A stretch of 64,000 bases of DNA, taken from positions 22,597,545 to 22,661,544 of the forward strand of contig NC_133108.1 in the NCBI RefSeq assembly GCF_022965805.1. The letters run 5' to 3'. How positions within the stretch are numbered: the stretch's first letter is position 1; each line of letters begins with the position of its first letter. Positions 60,014-64,000 of this stretch are shown here, one piece after another. The notes beneath the pieces were generated by a model. It was not told the DNA's origin. It worked only from the letters and a program-made list of their open reading frames with translations, and did not search any database. The position numbers and the translations under genes were made by a program. This DNA comes from Primulina eburnea. Its lineage: Eukaryota; Streptophyta; Magnoliopsida; Lamiales; Gesneriaceae.

Positions 60014-61076
60014 ATGCCTCCCAGACACGCCTTAGCACTGACTGACATGATGATACTACTGGAGGCGATAGAGACATCCCACCACCACCCCCACCACCAG
60101 GAGATGCAGCCACCCGAGTCCTAGAGGGTATTGCTAGACTTATGGAGCAGGCAGAGCAGGATCCCCGACACCAGACAGATATATATGAGCAGTTCAAACG
60201 GCTCAACCCAAAGCAGTTCGGGGGTACCACTAACCCTTTTGTCGCGGAGGGTTGGATTCGATCTTTGGAGCTACATTTTCAGTAATTGGAGATGAGGCAT
60301 GGCGACTGATTCAGGTACGCCACATATATGTTGAGAGATGACGCATCCCTTTGTTGGGAGGGAGATGCACATGGGGTGGACTTGACTACACTGACTTGGA
60401 TTCAATTCAAGGAGATCTTCTACAATAAATATTTTCCAGCGGATGTCAGGGACCGCTTGAAGAGGGAGTTCATGAGTCTCCGACAAGGGGACTCGACTGT
60501 GGCCGAATTTATTAGGAAGTTCAATAGGGCTATCACTCTTTGCCCCTTACTGTGAGAGATGTCGCTCAGAAGCTGAGGCATTTCATGGATGGTCTGAGAT
60601 CCATTTTGATCCGAGACGTTATGCTGATGAGACCGACGGGATACGATAAGGCCACCGCTTGTGTTTTTCAGGCGGATCAGGCCCTGAGGGACATTGATAT
60701 AGAGATGTAGCGGAAGAGGCATCAGGCCCATTCTAGCTTACAGCCACAGAAGAAGCAGTTCATAGGGCCACCGAGGCATCAGGGGCAGCAGAAGCCCCAG
60801 GGATAGTTCAAGAAGCCCAGACAGCACCGATCGCCACAGGCACCAGGGGCTACTAAGTTGGAGAAGGGTCAGCCGTTCAAGCAATGCAACAAGTTACACT
60901 ACAACAAATGCATGTGGGGCACCTTCAGATGCTTCGTATGCAAAGAAACGGGACACATGGCTGCATACTGCCCTAAGAACAAAGGCCCCACTACTGGCAG
61001 GGCGTATGTGATGCATGCGGAGGAGGCTGAGGCGGAGCCAGACTCTACGCTGATCGCTGGTAACCTTTATGCTTAA
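60014..61076 (+). pseudogene. gag: Element E gag
   Basis: The ATG (MPPRHA) at 60014 begins a frame closed at 60122. Other frames continue with FKRLNPKQFGGTTNPFVAEGW, CWEGDAHGVDLTTLTW, KREFMSLRQGDSTVAEFIRKF and an intact zinc knuckle CFVCKETGHMAAYC (about 60933-60974), ending TLIAG just before the spacer. Stops at about 60284, 60308, 60555, 60708 and 60804, plus frame changes, inactivate it. Confidence 0.85.
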
Positions 61077-61551
61077 GAATTTTAATTTACCGCCTTGATT
61101 GTATGAGTTATATAATTGTTGTGGGAATTATTTTGGGATCGAGAACCTAAAATAAATTAGGTTGCATGTTCTAAATAGTTGAACTTAAGGATTGAATTGA
61201 ATTGATTTAGGGTTTTAAGGACCATATTGCAATAACCGAAATTTTAAGGGCTGCTTTCGAACTTTTGGGATCAAATTCTTAATTTTCGAGAATTTTAAGG
61301 TTTAAATGGGCTAAATTCAAAAATTTTGTGGGACAAAAATGCAGTTTTCAAAAATTTTAGGGCCAAAGTGTATAGAATTCGAAACATTAAGGGCCAAATT
61401 GCAATTTCCAAAATTTTTAGGTAAAAATTCTAGATTTTTGCGTGGGTGCTAGGAGTAAATCAGTAATATTTCAAGGATTTAGGGATAACTGCTGGTAGAA
61501 AATTTCTTAAGTTTCAACGCGATTAGATTTGATGGTATCTTTTGTCCCAAG
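61060..61551 (+). other. Intron-like spacer between gag and protease of element E
   Basis: About 490 AT-rich bases with GGGCCAAATTGCAATTTCC-type repeats start at a GT after TLIAG (CTGGTAACC) and end at an AG in TTTGTCCCAAGAAGG, just before the RIYISG start of the protease. The same position is occupied by a spacer in A. The exact splice frame does not resolve cleanly, so this is tentative. Confidence 0.42.
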
Positions 61552-61855
61552 AAGGATATATATTTCAGGTGTAGCCGCATATGCATTGCTAGATTCCGGA
61601 GATAGAAATCCGTTTGTATCCGAATCTTTTGTCAAGCGACTAGGAATCATACCAGAGGCTATGGATTTGGGATTCAGACTTACGATTCTGTCCGAAGATC
61701 ATATGTTTATCTCACAGGTAGTGAAGAAATTGGAGCTTCGGTTACAGAGAAATGCGGTACAGGCAGATTTGATTGAGCGACAGTTGCCGAAGTTTGACAT
61801 GATTCTGTGTATGGACTGGCTTTCTATGAATGGAGCTATCATAGAATTTCGATGA
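61552..61855 (+). pseudogene. Element E protease
   Basis: RIYISGVAAYALLDSG carries the active-site D-S-G, but the usual ATHSFIS after it is altered (DRNPFVSES). The FDMILCMDWL block follows. The frame stops with TGA at 61853-61855, and pol continues in a new frame from 61922. Confidence 0.8.
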
Positions 61856-61921
61856 AGGTCAGTATCTGTCCGACCACCCAGCAGTAAGCCGTTTATATTT
61901 GAGGCAGCTAGACATCAGCAG

Positions 61922-63237
61922 ATGCCTCACATCATTTCTTGCGTCTGTGCGAGGAAGCTCATCAGGAGAGGTTTTCATGCATTTTTGGCCAGTATCAGGT
62001 CAGTGACCGAGCCAGTCAGTCAGAGGCTAGAGGAGGTCGAAGTGGTCATGGACTTCCCCAGTGCTTTCCCAGATGATGTTTCAGTCATTCCACTAGACAG
62101 AGAGGTGGAATTTTCTATCGAGCTTATGCCAGGTATGGTGCAGATTTCTAAGGCACCCTATCGTCTAGCCCCTGCAGAGATTAAGGAACTGAATGATCAG
62201 ATACAGGAGTTAATAGATAATGGTTTCATTCGCCCTAGTTTTTCTCCATGGGGCACACCAGTACTGTTTGTTAAGAAGAAAGATGGCAGCATGCGTCTCT
62301 GCATTGATTACATAGAACTGAACAGGGTCACGGTCAAGAACAAGTATCCACTACCCAGGATCGAGGATTTATTTGATCAGCTTCAGGGAGCATCAATATT
62401 CTTGAAGATAGATCTCCGATCAGGATACCACCAGCTGAAGGTGAGGAGTCTGATGTTCATAAGACGACCTTCAGGACGCGTTATGGGCACTATGAGTTTA
62501 TGGTGATGCCTTTCGGATTGAAGAATGCGCCAGCAATCTTCATGGATCTCATGAATCGCGTGTTCCAACCGTATTTGGATCAGTTCAAAATCTTTTTCAT
62601 AGATGACATCCAAATCTATTTGAAGAGCTGAGAGGAGCACACCCAGCACCTGAGGATAGTACTGTAGACTTTACATGACAGAATGTCGTATGCCAAGTTC
62701 AGTAAGTGCGAGTTCAAGATAGATAGGGTGGCATTCTTGGGCCACATTGAATCCCGAGACGGAGTGGAGGTCGATCCCAGCAAGGTTGAGGCAGTCCGAG
62801 ATTTGCCAGTGCATAAGATTGTGACAGATATCCATAGTTTCTTGAGATTTGCTGGGTACGACCGGCAATTCATTCAGGTGTTCTCTTCTATTGTGGTGCC
62901 TATGACCGCCTTGACAAAGAAGAATGCTAAGTTTATTTGGGGACCAGAGTTTTAAGAGAGTTTCGATAGGCTGAGGAAGGCATTGACTTCAGCACCAGTT
63001 CTAGCCATGCCATCAGGGCAAGGAGAGTTTATGAGTTACACAAATGCTTTGAATCTTGGTTTGGTCACAGTTCTGATGCAGCATGACAGAGTTATAGACT
63101 ATGCATCCAGACAGTTGATGCAGACAGAAGGGTTATGCAGATCAGCGGCACAGGGATCTCAAGTTTGCAGTAGGAGATCACGAATTCGCGAAAATCGCAC
63201 CGATAAAGGGTGTGATGAGATTCGGGAAGAAGGGCAA
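61922..63237 (+). pseudogene. pol: Element E RT with RNase H and integrase core deleted
   Basis: RT is recognisable by [19 protein letters not shown], the catalytic F-I-D-D (62596-62607), and the FSKCEF...VAFLGH connection block. RNase H begins at SGQGEFMSYTNAL, where the catalytic aspartate of YTDAS is lost, and runs to YASRQL near 63116. Within a few bases it jumps to the integrase C-terminal RQKGYADQ...FAVGDH block (63123-63237). The joint lies between CAGACAG repeats (63108 and 63121), typical of deletion by short homology. Frameshifts also lie near 62440 and 62955. The sequence stops at the G-family LTR. Confidence 0.87.
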
Positions 63238-64000
63238 TGTAATGCCCGAGATTTTATCACTGAAATCAGACATTAATTAATTGACAGAATTGAGATTTCA
63301 GGAGCTAAAATAAGACATGAGGAGAGAAGCCGGGCACCGGTGCATTACAAGACCAAATTTTGTACAGAACGTTTGGCACCCGAGCGGTAGAAAAAGACCG
63401 CCCGAGCGCCAAAGCACGACAAATTTACTACTCGGACAGAACGTCTGGCGCCCGAGCGGTATAAAATGACCGCCCGAGTGCCAGTGTAGAACATGTTTAG
63501 TGCAAGGACAGAACATTCCGCGCCCGAGCGGTAATTCTTGACCGCCCAAGCGCCGCCCTATATATGAGAAGAATAAGACACGTATGTTTCCCATGCAAGT
63601 TGGGATATATATCTTCATTTTCCATTTTAGACTTTCAGCAGAAACCCGAGAGCTCCATAGAAAATTTCCTCAAAATTCATATTGGCTTAAAAAATTGTTT
63701 AGACAACATCTGGTTATCAGAATTTGAATCCAAACACAGTTTTGTACTCCTCTCGTCAAGAGCTACACAAGAACGTAAGCTTTATTATGTTCTAGCATGG
63801 CTTGAAAATTGTATGTTGGAGGAATTATGATTTGATATAAATTATGTGTTCTCGCGATATTCGACATCGTATAATGATTGAAGAACAGATACCCTATGAA
63901 ATTGTTTTGATTTTTCAGAATTTACTTGATTGAGATTATACAGATTTCGTATCAGAATGGTGTTGTCGAGAATGGTTATGAGTTGTGGATTAATATATAA
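63238..64000 (+). repeat. G-family LTR, plus strand (G2), runs off window
   Basis: TGTAATGCCCGAGATTTTAT resembles the G1 LTR start. It carries the hairpin array and TATA box (63375-63567) and then ordinary LTR sequence to the window end, with no gene visible. Whether it is a solo LTR or the start of a full element cannot be seen. Confidence 0.82.
63375..63567 (+). promoter_or_regulatory. Three 72-73-bp hairpin units and TATA box of the G2 LTR
   Basis: Hairpins at 63375-63410, 63447-63482 and about 63520-63554 each have a GGCGCCCGAGCGGT-like arm, an eight-base AT-rich loop and an ACCGCCCGAGCGCC-like arm, and each follows GGACAGAACGTCT-like sequence. TATATATGAG at 63560-63569 follows the last unit. 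Enhancer function is inferred from position. Confidence 0.75.

Larger units (their letters stand above)
57162..63237 (+). mobile_element. Element E: degenerate gypsy retrotransposon, 3' end replaced by a G-family LTR
   Basis: It has a 5' LTR (57162-59769), primer site (59772-59783), leader, gag, an intron-like spacer, protease, RT and a deleted RNase H-integrase region, ending at 63237 where a G-family LTR begins. No 3' LTR is in the window. Coding is broken many times. Its LTR is nearly identical to E' in C1. Confidence 0.87.

Overview
This window looks like repeat-rich intergenic DNA from a plant nuclear genome, most likely a eudicot. I find no host protein-coding gene, rRNA, tRNA gene or CRISPR array. 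Nearly every base belongs to LTR retrotransposons, mostly Ty3/gypsy elements that prime from initiator tRNA-Met (primer site TGGTATCAGAGC) and carry Tekay/Del-like gag-pol, plus one Ty1/copia fragment, one Athila-like fragment and several copies of a tRNA-derived SINE. The species cannot be read from the sequence.

Layout, left half (1-36085). An old minus-strand gypsy element (A) spans 1-36085 but is split by later insertions. Its pol is at 175-2979, protease at 10538-11043, gag at 11246-12272, the extreme gag N-terminus at about 33699-33735, and leader plus 5' LTR at 33731-36085. Element B, a nearly intact and very young plus-strand chromovirus (2985-10532, TSD GTACC), sits between A's protease and RT. 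Element C1, a non-coding element with 3.65-kb LTRs (12278-33693), sits inside A's gag. C1's 5' LTR is itself split by element D (13965-23579, minus, TSD CCTAG). The C1 interior also holds a SINE fragment fused to a truncated LTR of a different family (E').

Right half (36086-64000). C2 (36086-44961) is a second copy of the C element, with a three-copy inverted SINE cluster. Diagnostic variants show that the 5' LTRs of C1 and C2 resemble each other, as do their 3' LTRs, so C1 and C2 appear to come from duplication of one insertion. A 472-bp tandem duplication marks the border of C2 and G1. G1 (44962-50140, minus) is a decayed gypsy element. It is followed by a 5'-truncated copia element (50145-54294), an Athila-like pol fragment (54295-55880), a fragment resembling a plant-transposon-associated protein (56365-57115), element E (57162-63237, plus, degenerate gag-pol with an internal deletion) and the first 763 bp of a plus-strand G-family LTR.

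How the parts relate. Only B has near-complete coding capacity, with one in-frame TAG in gag. A, D and E carry broken gag-pol genes. C carries only cis signals (LTRs, primer site, a hairpin next to the polypurine tract) and would need proteins from a coding relative. Recurrent cis-structures stand out: dyad arrays just upstream of the TATA box in two unrelated LTR families, a conserved palindrome inside four LTR families, a probable leader intron before gag, and an intron-like spacer between gag and protease. The C interior resembles the non-coding spacer of D, which suggests how C arose.
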